Origin: Laspinema olomoucense D3b | GTDB lineage: Bacteria > Cyanobacteriota > Cyanobacteriia > Cyanobacteriales > Laspinemataceae | Direction: 5' to 3' | DNA length: 64,000 nucleotides | Assembly (NCBI RefSeq): GCF_025370785.1 | Contig: NZ_JAMXFA010000008.1 | Coordinates: 142,862-206,861 of the forward strand | Position numbers and translations under genes: made by a program | Shown here: positions 34,907 through 42,501 of the stretch, in pieces | Numbering within the stretch: the first letter of the stretch is position 1 | How the letters are laid out: every line of letters starts with the position of its first letter | The notes under the pieces: generated by a model | Seen by the model: the letters and a program-made list of their open reading frames with translations, nothing else | Told to the model about the DNA's origin: nothing | The model's database searches: none

Positions 34907-35168
34907 AAAGAGTTCGTCCGCCGAAGTGACGGACATAGCCCGAACCGATTCGTACAATCCAGATTTGAGCATCAGGATGAGTGGATTCAAGCCGATCGCA
35001 AGCGGCAATTTCACTCTTATCGACTTCAAAATCTCCCGTTTCTAAATCGATCGCCACAATCTTGCCCTCATTACCTTCCTCTACTTGTGGGCGAACCTTA
35101 TATTCATAAATCTCATCCCCAAGGCGGGCGAATTCCTCTTTACTGTAGCGGGGTTGTCTAATGGTCAT
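34899..35168 (-). CDS. Conserved cyanobacterial small protein, antisense within DISARM
   Basis: The product is 89 aa with a ribosome binding site AGGAAAG. The sequence RYSKEEFARLGDEIYEYKVRP ... GKIVAIDLETGDFEVD ... CDRLESTHPDAQIWIVRIG is that of a widespread cyanobacterial family often found next to toxin-like or unknown small genes. The family's function is not established; it has a short beta-rich core after a helix. It is transcribed against drmD and drmMI and its C-terminus has been changed by a palindromic element. Confidence 0.75.
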   Translation of the reverse strand: MTIRQPRYSKEEFARLGDEIYEYKVRPQVEEGNEGKIVAIDLETGDFEVDKSEIAACDRLESTHPDAQIWIVRIGSGYVRHFGGRTLCL

Positions 35169-35322
35169 CAGTTAAACTTTCCTAAAATGGCTTCAACGGA
35201 TTAATTTTAGGGGTTGTGGTTTGATAGCGAAAACCATTGGGGGCCGATCGCCTCCGCAGATTAACGCGATCGCCCTGCCGGTTGTCGGTATGATAGGTTT
35301 AGACCCCTATTCTTCCTAAACC

Positions 35323-38300
35323 ATGTCTATTCCCCGTCATCACGCTGAATGGTTGTCCCTGGTTGAAGCATCCGGTCCCTTTTTGAATATGGATGTGTTG
35401 TTGCAAGCATTTCCCCAGGGGTTGGATTCCCATGACCCGGACTCGTTTCGGACCCTTAAACAAGCGTATCAAGAATGGCAGGAGAATAGGACCGATCGCG
35501 CGATTCACCAGATCTGGATTGAGTGGGTGTTGCGGGAGGTGTTGGAATTTCCCGATGAGGTATTGTTAACGGGACAGCAGGTGCCTGCCGGACTGGCAGT
35601 AACGATCGCCGAACATCAGGAAACCCTCCGTCCCAATTGGGTTGTGGCGCATCCTGATACAGGAAAACCTCGGGTATTGGTGCAATTTGTTCCCCCGAAA
35701 CAAGGGTTAGAAAAGCAGATGGGGGGTTCCCGGTGGATGGCATCCCCGGCAACGCAGATGATGGAATTGTTACGGGGGACGGGAGTGGCATTGGGACTCG
35801 TCACCAATGGCGAACATTGGATGCTGGTGAATGCGCCTCGGGGTGGGGTGGAACTGTTACCGGGGGTGAAATACCAGAATCCCTCGCCCACGGTGAGTTA
35901 TATTTCCTGGTATGCCAACCTCTGGATTGAGGAAAAGGTAACCTTACGCGCCTTTAGAAGTTTGCTGGGAGTTCGGCGATTCTTTGGGGTGGAGGATGAG
36001 GAAACCCTAGAAGCGCTATTGGCGAAAAGTGCTGATTCTCAGGAAGAAGTCACCAATCAGTTAGGGTTTCAGGTTCGCAAAGCGGTTGAAGTGTTGGTGC
36101 AGAAATTCGATAAAATCGACCAAGACCGTAACCGGACCTTATTAAAAAATATCTCCGAGAGGGAACTGTACGAAGCGGCGCTATTTGTGATGATGCGCTT
36201 GGTGTTCCTGTTTTCCGCAGAGGAGAAAGGGTTGCTGCTGCTGGGCGATCGCCTCTATGACCAATATTATGCCGTTTCGACCCTGCGCGCCGAGTTGCGA
36301 GAAATGGCGGATAAGTACGGGGAGGAAATTTTAGAACGGCGTCACGATGCTTGGTGTCGTCTGCTGGCAACCTTTCGGGCGGTGTTTGGCGGCGTGGAAC
36401 ATGACTTATTGCGCTTGCCTGCCTACGGGGGAGATTTATTCGACCCCGATAAATTCCCCTTTTTGGAAGGCAGAAGCGGGGGGAATTGGGGGGAGAGTTT
36501 GGCGCAACCCATTCCCGTCGATAACCGGACGGTGTTACACCTGTTGGAAGCGTTGCAAATCTTGCAGGTGAAAGTGCCAGGAGGGGGAACCGAAGCGCGA
36601 CGCTTGTCATTTCGGGCCCTGGAAGTGGAACAAATCGGCCATGTTTATGAGGGGTTGTTAGACCATACCATTGTGCGGGCCAGTTCTCCAGTGTTGGGGT
36701 TAGTGGGGACAAAGGATAAAGAACCGGAAGTGTCTCTGGATGAGTTAGAGGCGCAGTCGCAGAAAGGGGAAACGGAACTGATTCAGTTTCTGCAAAAAGT
36801 AACCGGGCGATCGAAATCAGCATTAGAGAAATTAGTTCGTAGTGACTCCTTCAGGAGTCAGGCAACCCCTGAAGGGGTGACACCAAACGAGGGTAAATTT
36901 TTAGTTGCTTGTAATAATGATGGGCAACTGTGGGAACGGGTGAAACCATTTTCTGAGTTAATTCGCCTGGATACCTTTGGATATCCGGCGATCGTTCCTG
37001 CTGGGAGTGTGTTTGTCACTCAAGGAAGTGACAGACGGGAAACGGGAACCCACTACACCCCGAAGACATTAACCGAGGAAATTGTTCGCTATACTTTGGA
37101 ACCGTTGGTTTATCGCGGAGTAGCGGAAGGGAAACCCAAGGAAGACTGGCAACTCAAATCAGCAGCAGAGTTGCTGAATCTGAAAATTTGCGATATGGCG
37201 ATGGGTTCCGGGGCCTTTCTGGTCCAGACTTGTCGCTATTTAGCACAACGCTTGGTAGAAACCTGGAAAGTTCGTAGTGACTCCTCCAGGAGTCATCAAA
37301 AGGCAACCCCTTCAGGGGTTACTACAAACGTGATACCTGAAGGTAATCCGTCTAAACCGGAGTTGTCCGAAACCTTGATACCCGAGGATGCGGATGAACG
37401 GTTAACCCTTGCCAAGCGGATTGTGGTGGAACGCTGTATCTATGGAGTGGATAAGAATCCCTTGGCAGTGGAAATGGCGAAATTATCCTTATGGTTGGAA
37501 ACCTTACAGAAGGATAAACCCTTTACCTTTTTGGATCATGCCCTCAAATGCGGGGATTCCTTGGTGGGAGTCACCCTGGAACAGTTGCGCTGTTGGAATT
37601 TGGATACTTCCGAGGGGGTACAGCTAGACTTGGGTAGCGATTTAGTCCGTCGGGAAATTGATGAGGCGATTCAGTTGCGGGTGCAAATTACCGCTAAACC
37701 GGCGGATACTCCCCAAGAACAAGCAGAAAAGGCCAGATTACTCTCTCTGGCAAATGCGCGAATTAAGGATTTACAAGACCGTTGCAATTTGTTGGTGGGG
37801 AGTTATTTAGCCCAGGGAAATGCTAAACAACGGGATGCGATTCGTCAGAAATTGTTATTAGTGGCGAAGGGAGAAAATGATATCTCAGAAAAAGACCGCG
37901 CCAAGTTACCGGATTTAGAAACCTTACGCCCTTTCCACTGGGAACTCGAATTCCCAGAAGTCTTCCTCACCAATTCCTCACCCTCTCCCCTTCATCCTTC
38001 ATCCCTCATCCCTCATCTTTCCTCACCTTCTCCCCTTCATCCTTCATCCTTCATCCTTCATCCTTCCACCTCCGGCTTTCATGCCTTAGTCGGTAATCCC
38101 CCATTTATGGGAGGGAAAAAAATAACTGGAACGTTAGGAACGCCTTATCGAGATTATCTAGTAGACTGGCTGGCAACAGGTAAAAAAGGCTGTGCAGATT
38201 TATGCGCCTATTTCTTCCTGCGGGGACAACAATTAATCCAGGAAAATGGCGCGTTTGGGTTAGTGGCAACCAATACCATCTCCCAAGGAGATACCCGGGA

Positions 38301-39606
38301 AGTGGGGTTAGACCAATTAGTAGAGAAAGGTGGCCTGATTTTCCGCGCCGTTCCCAGTCGTCCTTGGCCGGGAACTGCCAGTTTAGAAGTGGGATATATC
38401 TGGTTGCGTCAGGGGAAATGGCAGGGAGAGTTTGTTTTAGATGATCATCCCGTTTCGGGAATTACTCCTTATTTAACTGTACCGGGTAAAGCCTTGGGAC
38501 AACCCCATCGGTTAGCCGCAAATCAGGGAAAATCTTTTATTGGTTCCTATGTATTGGGGATGGGGTTTGTTTTAACTCTAGAGGAAGCACAAACCTTGAT
38601 TGCAAAAGACCCGCGCAATCAAGAAGTGTTGTTTCCTTATTTGAATGGACAGGATTTAAACTCGAATTCCGACCAGTCGCCGAGTCGCTGGGTGATTAAT
38701 TTCTTCGATTGGCCTTTGGATGCGGAACAGGATGACCCGAAAAAGCCCACAGGCCCACCTTATGCGGTTGATTATCCTGATTGTTGGGCAATTCTTGAAA
38801 AAAAGGTTAAGCCAGAAAGGGCAAAAGTAAAGCGAAAAGTTTACCGTGAAAGGTGGTGGCAATATGCAGAGAAACAACCAGCACTTCAAAAGGCGATCGC
38901 GGTGTGCGATCGGGTAATAGCTTTATCATTGGTAAATAACCACTTGGGTTTTGCATTTAGCAATAAAAATATAGTATTTGCTCATAGATTAGCCATTTTC
39001 CCTTTAGCTAACTGGAAATTTTTTAGCTTACTTCAATCTAATTTTCATTATCAATGGTCATGGGAATATAGTTCAACGTTAAGAAAAGATATAAACTACT
39101 CTCCCTCAGATTGCTTTGAAACCTTCCCCTTCCCCCCCGTTTGTAGTGACTCCTTCAGGAGTCATCAAAATGCAACCCCTAAAGGGGGGACATTGAACGA
39201 GTTAGAAGAAATTGGGGAAGAATACTACACCCACCGCCAACAAATCATGCAAAACCGCCAGGAGGGACTCACCAAAACCTACAACCGCTTTCACGACCCC
39301 GAGGAAACAGCCGAAGACATCCAAACCCTGCGAGAATTGCATCAGAAAATGGATAACGCCGTTGCCACTGCCTACGGTTGGACCGATTTAGACCTCAGTC
39401 ACGGATTCCACGAAACCAAACAGGGACTCCGGTTTACCATTAGCGAAGAGGCGAGACGGGAGGTATTAGACCGCCTCTTACAACTCAACCATCAACGCTA
39501 CGCCGAGGAAGTCGCCGCTGGATTGCATGATAAAAAAAAGGGTAAGAGTAAAGGGAAGAAAAGTTCTAAAACTACCAGTCCACCGGATCAAATGAGTTTG
39601 TTTTAA
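35323..39606 (+). CDS. drmMI: DISARM class 1 N6-adenine methyltransferase DrmMI
   Basis: The product is 1427 aa, an Eco57I/PglX-like adenine methyltransferase. SAM-binding motif I is DMAMGSGAF (D624), and catalytic motif IV is NPPF (925-928) after HALVG. It marks host DNA so that the DISARM nuclease/helicase complex spares it. An N-terminal helical and REase-like region precedes (WIEWVLREVLEFP). Three palindromic elements (36835, 37270, 39139) are in frame. A TCATCC(C/T) heptamer tract (about 37975-38066) lies 10 or so residues before NPPF and could shift the frame by slippage. It is longer than most relatives, largely owing to these insertions. Confidence 0.92.
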   Translation: MSIPRHHAEWLSLVEASGPFLNMDVLLQAFPQGLDSHDPDSFRTLKQAYQEWQENRTDRAIHQIWIEWVLREVLEFPDEVLLTGQQVPAGLAVTIAEHQETLRPNWVVAHPDTGKPRVLVQFVPPKQGLEKQMGGSRWMASPATQMMELLRGTGVALGLVTNGEHWMLVNAPRGGVELLPGVKYQNPSPTVSYISWYANLWIEEKVTLRAFRSLLGVRRFFGVEDEETLEALLAKSADSQEEVTNQLGFQVRKAVEVLVQKFDKIDQDRNRTLLKNISERELYEAALFVMMRLVFLFSAEEKGLLLLGDRLYDQYYAVSTLRAELREMADKYGEEILERRHDAWCRLLATFRAVFGGVEHDLLRLPAYGGDLFDPDKFPFLEGRSGGNWGESLAQPIPVDNRTVLHLLEALQILQVKVPGGGTEARRLSFRALEVEQIGHVYEGLLDHTIVRASSPVLGLVGTKDKEPEVSLDELEAQSQKGETELIQFLQKVTGRSKSALEKLVRSDSFRSQATPEGVTPNEGKFLVACNNDGQLWERVKPFSELIRLDTFGYPAIVPAGSVFVTQGSDRRETGTHYTPKTLTEEIVRYTLEPLVYRGVAEGKPKEDWQLKSAAELLNLKICDMAMGSGAFLVQTCRYLAQRLVETWKVRSDSSRSHQKATPSGVTTNVIPEGNPSKPELSETLIPEDADERLTLAKRIVVERCIYGVDKNPLAVEMAKLSLWLETLQKDKPFTFLDHALKCGDSLVGVTLEQLRCWNLDTSEGVQLDLGSDLVRREIDEAIQLRVQITAKPADTPQEQAEKARLLSLANARIKDLQDRCNLLVGSYLAQGNAKQRDAIRQKLLLVAKGENDISEKDRAKLPDLETLRPFHWELEFPEVFLTNSSPSPLHPSSLIPHLSSPSPLHPSSFILHPSTSGFHALVGNPPFMGGKKITGTLGTPYRDYLVDWLATGKKGCADLCAYFFLRGQQLIQENGAFGLVATNTISQGDTREVGLDQLVEKGGLIFRAVPSRPWPGTASLEVGYIWLRQGKWQGEFVLDDHPVSGITPYLTVPGKALGQPHRLAANQGKSFIGSYVLGMGFVLTLEEAQTLIAKDPRNQEVLFPYLNGQDLNSNSDQSPSRWVINFFDWPLDAEQDDPKKPTGPPYAVDYPDCWAILEKKVKPERAKVKRKVYRERWWQYAEKQPALQKAIAVCDRVIALSLVNNHLGFAFSNKNIVFAHRLAIFPLANWKFFSLLQSNFHYQWSWEYSSTLRKDINYSPSDCFETFPFPPVCSDSFRSHQNATPKGGTLNELEEIGEEYYTHRQQIMQNRQEGLTKTYNRFHDPEETAEDIQTLRELHQKMDNAVATAYGWTDLDLSHGFHETKQGLRFTISEEARREVLDRLLQLNHQRYAEEVAAGLHDKKKGKSKGKKSSKTTSPPDQMSLF
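36835..36888 (+). repeat. In-frame palindromic element copy 3 (in drmMI)
   Basis: GTTCGTAGTGACTCCTTCAG with the GACTCC/GGAGTC stem and a second CCCCT/AGGGG stem. Encodes a SDSFRSQATPEGVTPN-like peptide within drmMI. Confidence 0.9.
37270..37329 (+). repeat. In-frame palindromic element copy 4 (in drmMI)
   Basis: Same element, slightly longer. Encodes SDSSRSHQKATPSGVTTN between SAM motif I and the downstream helical region. Confidence 0.9.
37975..38066 (+). repeat. Heptanucleotide TCATCC(C/T) tract inside drmMI
   Basis: Repeated TTCATCC/CATCCTT/CATCCCT heptamers encode alternating His-Pro-Ser-Ser-(Phe/Leu)-Ile peptides. With a 7-bp unit, loss or gain of one copy would shift the frame before the NPPF catalytic motif. 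Confidence 0.85.
39139..39198 (+). repeat. In-frame palindromic element copy 5 (in drmMI)
   Basis: GTTTGTAGTGACTCCTTCAG with the second half CCCCTAAAGGGGGG. Encodes SDSFRSHQNATPKGGTLN, matching the peptide of copy 1. Confidence 0.9.
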
Positions 39607-39643
39607 GAGTACATTTCAAAATCCAAGATAGGAGATGATTGCT

Positions 39644-41071
39644 ATGAATAGTTTTGAGTCAAACGGCTGCTGGTGGCTTCCTTCAAATCCTGACAATGTA
39701 GTATTGGGGATATTAAAATTTACCCCGGAGAAAGGTATAGAGTTAAGCCTTTTCATGCCGCTTGATGAAAGTGCGCGCTCAGGCAGTTACCAGCCGTTAA
39801 TCCTGGGTCTATTAGAAAATGAAAAAAAAGTAACTCTTTATAAGAGTATTCTAATTTTTATGCGTTTGCCTGGTACTGGATTTAATTCACCAAAATATAC
39901 CTCTGAAATAGGTTTGGTTGGACATCACTTTAATCAACTAAATGAAATGCTATTTTATAAGGCTGGAGTTGATTACAGTTACTTGCGGGACTGGGCAATG
40001 ATACCACCTGTTCCTAGAGAACCAATCTGGAATGAAAATAATCAAATGGTGGGGATGAAATTTAATGATTATAATAAACCTTCAGATATTGTGGCAAAAA
40101 CTACAGAAGGGATAATTTCTGTAAAATATGGGTGTTCCGAAGCAGGCAAACTCAGTGAACTTGATTTTAAACAATCCGCTGCGATCGTTATTGAACCTGA
40201 AACGGATTGCAGCTTAGAAATTTTACAGCAGCGGTTCATATATCCTCTTCAGAACTTTCTAACTTTCCTTACAGGGCAACCTAACTTTATCGTTAGCTGC
40301 CACGTCTATTATTGCAAGAAGAATAATGAGGACAATGCCAACCAACCCGGAAAAGTAATCGACCGACGCATTCAAATAATCTTCAAAAAACCTAGGATTC
40401 AAGAAGATAGGGAAAATCTATTACATCCTCACGAAATGATATTCACACTTGAAGATCTAAAAAGTGAGTTCAGCTTAATTATTCAAAAATGGCTCAATAC
40501 TCACCAAGAAATAGATAGTGTTTGTAATTTATTTTTTAGTACCAAGTATGCCCCTCTGTATTTAGAAAATGAATTTTTGAATATCGTACAAGCTGTTGAA
40601 TCTTATCACCGCCGTCGGCGCAAAAATAATCTTTTGCCAGAAGCGGAACATAAAAATCGGATAGAGGAAATTTTAAAAAATATTCCTGATTCATACAAGC
40701 AATGGGTTAAAGGAAAGCTGCATTTTAGTAATGAACCGAATTTGAAAGATCGACTTGAAGAATTAGTACAAGAAAACCTTTTGGTCATCAATTCATTGCT
40801 CGGCTATTATCATAATCCTGATAAATTTATAGGAAAAGTCAAGAATACCAGGAACTTTTTTACCCATTATGATAAGTCTAATGAAAATCAAGCAGCTAAG
40901 GGAGACGAATTATATTGGATAACGAGAATCCTTGAGTTTTTATTGCAAGCGTGCTTTTTAAGTGAATTGGGATGTAGCCCAGAAAAGCGGGCTGAAATAA
41001 TCTGTAGTAAATCTGGATATCAGTGGGCGATACAAGCAATTAATAAACTTAAATCAGAGGCAAATAAATAA
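39644..41071 (+). CDS. ApeA-like HEPN ribonuclease protein
   Basis: The product is 475 aa from the ATG at 39644, 9 bases after AGGAG. The first 270 residues match the ApeA N-terminal type (FESNGCWWLP start; LVGHHFNQLNEMLFY; FLTFLTGQP). The last 190 form a HEPN-like helical domain with the catalytic motif RNFFTH (R403-X4-H408, from AGGAAC at 40850). ApeA-type proteins act as abortive-infection RNases triggered by phage. It lies inside DISARM between drmMI and drmA, 38 bases after drmMI, so it is probably part of the same transcription unit. Confidence 0.82.
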   Translation: MNSFESNGCWWLPSNPDNVVLGILKFTPEKGIELSLFMPLDESARSGSYQPLILGLLENEKKVTLYKSILIFMRLPGTGFNSPKYTSEIGLVGHHFNQLNEMLFYKAGVDYSYLRDWAMIPPVPREPIWNENNQMVGMKFNDYNKPSDIVAKTTEGIISVKYGCSEAGKLSELDFKQSAAIVIEPETDCSLEILQQRFIYPLQNFLTFLTGQPNFIVSCHVYYCKKNNEDNANQPGKVIDRRIQIIFKKPRIQEDRENLLHPHEMIFTLEDLKSEFSLIIQKWLNTHQEIDSVCNLFFSTKYAPLYLENEFLNIVQAVESYHRRRRKNNLLPEAEHKNRIEEILKNIPDSYKQWVKGKLHFSNEPNLKDRLEELVQENLLVINSLLGYYHNPDKFIGKVKNTRNFFTHYDKSNENQAAKGDELYWITRILEFLLQACFLSELGCSPEKRAEIICSKSGYQWAIQAINKLKSEANK

Positions 41072-41194
41072 TTTATGTAGCGATAAAAATACTGAATTTG
41101 TAAAACTTACTAAAGGTTAGGTAAAGCCCCAAACAAAATAACCCGGAAGATAATTTAAGTCTTCCCCTTTCATCCTTTCCTGGGGTTGACTTTT

Positions 41195-41212
41195 TATGCT
41201 ACACTAGACATG
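41195..41212 (+). promoter_or_regulatory. Candidate extended -10 promoter before the AAA+ gene
   Basis: TATGCTACACT contains an extended -10 TGnTACACT (TACACT at 41200-41205). No proper -35 is present (a TTGACT is only 8 bases upstream), so it is tentative. It would start a short leader ending at the hairpin below. Confidence 0.35.
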
Positions 41213-41222
41213 GCAGCTAATT

Positions 41223-41265
41223 GCGTGGTAGGATTTGCCTGCTATCAAAGCATCCCACGCTTTTT
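41223..41265 (+). terminator. Attenuator-like hairpin and T-run before the AAA+ gene
   Basis: GCGTGG...GGAT (41223-41234) pairs with ATCCCACGC (41252-41260), with a short bulge, followed by five T residues. It lies 7 bases before the likely ATG of the AAA+ gene and would terminate or regulate transcription coming from apeA-like. Confidence 0.65.
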
Positions 41266-41272
41266 ATCCTAC

Positions 41273-42322
41273 ATGGCGGCACGCGGCGATCTGATTAGAA
41301 AATTGTTTAGAAGCTTCTCGGAAAATGACCGAGAAGAATTTTACGCTGCCGCAAGAGAACTGATTGAAGAGGAACGCAATAAAAATCATCTTTTATTAGC
41401 GAATGACCTCGAAAAGAGTCTGCAACTGACGACTCCGGCAAAACGGGTCGCGTCCAATGGTTCACCCTGGCAAAACTACCCAGAAGTTCCTACCGCTAAG
41501 GATACAGGTTTACCCCTAATCGCGGTTAAACAATATGAGTTAACCTGGGAAGATGTTATTTTAACCGAAAAAAATAGGCAAATTTTAGAAACGGTTGTTT
41601 TAGAAAATAGAAAGCAAGATATTTTAAGCGCCCACAATTTAAAACCTCGGTCTACCCTCTTATTTTGCGGCCCTCCGGGTTGCGGTAAAACCCTGACCGC
41701 CCAAATTTTAGGAAGTGTTTTATTTTTGCCGTTAGTTTATGTCAATCTATCGGCAGTTTTTTCTTCGTATTTAGGCGAAACCGCCCTTAATCTTAAACTT
41801 ATTTTTGACTATATTGAAAAAGGCCAATGGGTTGTTTTATTTGATGAGTTTGATGCCATTGGTAAAGACCGAAATGCCGCCAATGAACACGGAGAAATTA
41901 AACGAGTTGTCAATAGTTTGCTGCAACTGATAGACTCGGCAAATCATAACAGTATTTTTGTTGCTGCAACCAATCATTCATCCATGCTAGATTCTGCCAT
42001 CTGGCGCAGATTTGATGAAGTGCTTTTATTTGAGAAACCCAGTCAAGAATTGATAATTTCTCTGCTATTGAAAAACTTAGGGAGTATTAGACATGAGATC
42101 AACGTAGAGCAATTTGCCCAAAGGTTAGAGGGTGCAACCGGCGCAGATATCGAGCGAATTTGCCAGAATGCGATAAAATCGGTTATCCTCAGCGGTGAAA
42201 AAGTATTAAAGTCGGAAGATTTAGAAGCGGCAATCCAGCATCATCAAGACCGCATGGAGGTCATTACCCGTTCTCAGAAAAATCAAGAAGGTGTGACAGG
42301 AGACCCCAATGGAGAACTATGA
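41273..42322 (+). CDS. AAA+ ATPase (CDC48/FtsH-like), single domain
   Basis: The product is 349 aa with the start at 41273 (MAARGDLIRKLFRSF). The reading frame extends to 41186, but the extra 29 residues look like leader translation. A charged helical N-terminus (FSENDREEFYAAARELIEEE) is followed by one AAA+ module: GPPGCGKT (K139), LFDEFD (D191-E192) and ATNH sensor 1, then RRFDEV with the arginine fingers. It is the kind of AAA gene often paired with an S8 peptidase in conflict loci, but no peptidase gene is next to it. It may remodel or unfold proteins for the ApeA-like or Drm proteins. Confidence 0.85.
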   Translation: MAARGDLIRKLFRSFSENDREEFYAAARELIEEERNKNHLLLANDLEKSLQLTTPAKRVASNGSPWQNYPEVPTAKDTGLPLIAVKQYELTWEDVILTEKNRQILETVVLENRKQDILSAHNLKPRSTLLFCGPPGCGKTLTAQILGSVLFLPLVYVNLSAVFSSYLGETALNLKLIFDYIEKGQWVVLFDEFDAIGKDRNAANEHGEIKRVVNSLLQLIDSANHNSIFVAATNHSSMLDSAIWRRFDEVLLFEKPSQELIISLLLKNLGSIRHEINVEQFAQRLEGATGADIERICQNAIKSVILSGEKVLKSEDLEAAIQHHQDRMEVITRSQKNQEGVTGDPNGEL

Positions 42323-42418
42323 ACATTTACGGTTGCGTAAAGTCCATCAGGGGTGTCGGTGGGTTGCCGGGTCCGTCGGGGGCTTAAACTCCCACCGATT
42401 TATTGGGTTTACTTGATT

Positions 42419-42499
42419 GTTCATCCTTCATCCCTCATCCTTCATCCCTCATCCCTCATCCTTCATCCTTCATCCCTCATCCTTCATCCTTCATCCTTT
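42419..42499 (+). repeat. Heptanucleotide TCATCC(C/T) tract before drmA
   Basis: About 11 copies of the CATCCTT/CATCCCT type lie in the 80 bases upstream of the drmA ATG, within the untranslated leader or an alternate in-frame extension (MGLLDCSS...HPSSFIP). Confidence 0.88.
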
Positions 42500-42501
42500 C
42501 T

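Noticed and set aside
41186..41191. TTGACT as -35 box of the AAA+ gene
   Set aside because: The nearest -10-like sequence is only 8 bases away, too close for a normal promoter.
41186..41272. Upstream extension of the AAA+ ATPase from a TTG
   Set aside because: The extension covers a terminator-like hairpin and has no homologous look. The ATG at 41273 fits the family's usual N-terminus.
42403..42501. N-terminal extension of drmA through the heptamer tract
   Set aside because: It encodes only repeat peptides. A clear ATG at 42502 starts the conserved domain. I keep the possibility of alternative starts as part of the phase-variation idea.
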